From assembly GCA_002422345.1 (NCBI GenBank), contig DIUL01000086.1, positions 47,013-52,357 on the forward strand: a DNA stretch of 5,345 nt, in the 5' to 3' direction. Below, piece after piece: positions 5,161 to 5,345 of the stretch. The first letter of the stretch is position 1; every line of letters starts with the position of its first letter. The translations under genes and the position numbers were made by a program. The notes below the pieces were generated by a model. That model saw nothing but the letters and a program-made list of their open reading frames with translations, was not told where the DNA came from and did not search any database. Origin of the DNA: Acetobacteraceae bacterium UBA6159 (GTDB lineage: Bacteria > Pseudomonadota > Alphaproteobacteria > Acetobacterales > Acetobacteraceae).

Positions 5161-5345
5161 CGGAACAGCGCGTCGTCCTCCGGGGGTCGGCATGCCGTCG
5201 CGCCGGAGGAACTCGTCGTCACCGATACAATACAATTGGAACTGTAGTTTATAACGTCGGAAAGTGCAACGCCACTGTTACTCGTATTTTTTTCGTTGGA
5301 TGACGTAGCTGCTCTCGGAGTGTATCTGCTCAACCCGGAGCGAGG
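5161..5345. other. Gene-free tail with A+T-rich segment
   Basis: No supportable gene. From about 5221 to 5310 the G+C falls to about 40 percent (36 of 90 bases by hand count), far below the coding regions. This segment includes the tandem TACAATACAAT at 5226-5236, TTTATAA at 5248-5254 and a run of seven T at 5287-5293. It may be a promoter region for a gene beyond the window or the edge of acquired DNA. The window ends before either can be judged. Confidence 0.5.
5176..5210 (+). terminator. Hairpin after the hydrolase gene, possible transcript end
   Basis: A perfect 8-bp stem, TCCTCCGG 5176-5183 with CCGGAGGA 5203-5210, starts 16 nt after the stop codon. Its 19-nt loop contains a 10-bp palindrome, CGGCATGCCG, at 5188-5197. 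The position suits an operon end. No T-run follows directly (the next bases are ACTCGTCGTC), so an intrinsic terminator is not proven. Confidence 0.35.

Noticed and set aside
4213..5235. 340-aa minus-strand open frame opposite the hydrolase
   Set aside because: Shadow of the GC-rich hydrolase gene; no family features.
5241..5269. Minus-strand promoter-like pair TTGCAC, 17 nt, TACAGT
   Set aside because: Only 3 and 4 of 6 consensus matches, and no gene downstream on that strand for it to serve.
5263..5293. T7 run preceded by AGTG/CACT as an intrinsic terminator
   Set aside because: The stem is only 4 bp and lies 10 nt from the T-run; too weak to call.
5151..5333. 60-aa minus-strand open frame in the A+T-rich tail
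   Set aside because: Ser/Thr/Asn-rich, no motif, and overlaps the hydrolase stop.

Overview
The window is GC-rich (coding regions roughly two thirds G+C by eye) and densely coded. Long spurious open frames run antisense to almost every gene, as expected at this base composition. An alphaproteobacterium, probably Rhodospirillales/Acetobacteraceae-like, is the best guess. It rests on composition, the style of the proteins and a GC-rich clustered-hairpin intergenic repeat of a kind I associate from memory with that group. No rRNA, tRNA, CRISPR array, transposase or phage gene is visible.

Layout. Positions 1-58 hold a short G/C-run hairpin downstream of the first gene. Positions 59-2097 (minus strand) carry a two-gene sulfur unit: sseA (3-mercaptopyruvate sulfurtransferase) followed 2 bp later by a cystathionine beta-lyase (metC-like). 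Positions 2098-2407 hold no gene. Most of this stretch is a symmetric array of hairpins: three short hairpins, a perfect 27-bp inverted repeat, then three more short hairpins. The two halves are diverged inverted copies of each other. Positions 2408-2866 (minus) encode RlmH, the 23S rRNA pseudouridine-1915 methyltransferase. After a short divergent spacer, 2947-5160 (plus) carries a likely two-gene operon: a monomeric sarcosine oxidase/SolA-type FAD amine oxidase, then 18 bp later a MetX-like alpha/beta hydrolase. The last 185 bp have no supportable gene and include a clear A+T-rich dip.

How the genes work together. MetC splits cystathionine to homocysteine, pyruvate and ammonia. SseA moves sulfur from 3-mercaptopyruvate to an acceptor. 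Their tight coupling suggests a shared role in sulfur amino acid metabolism. The oxidase would oxidatively demethylate or deaminate a small secondary amine, releasing H2O2. The hydrolase partner could act on an ester or acyl group of the same substrate, but neither substrate can be read from sequence. RlmH is housekeeping.

The coding genes are recognisable families. I found no clear new multi-gene system. The most unusual object is the palindromic hairpin array between rlmH and sseA. Second-rank points are a cystathionine beta-lyase lacking the usual arginine in its phosphate-binding YGR motif, and the uncharacterised oxidase-hydrolase pair.
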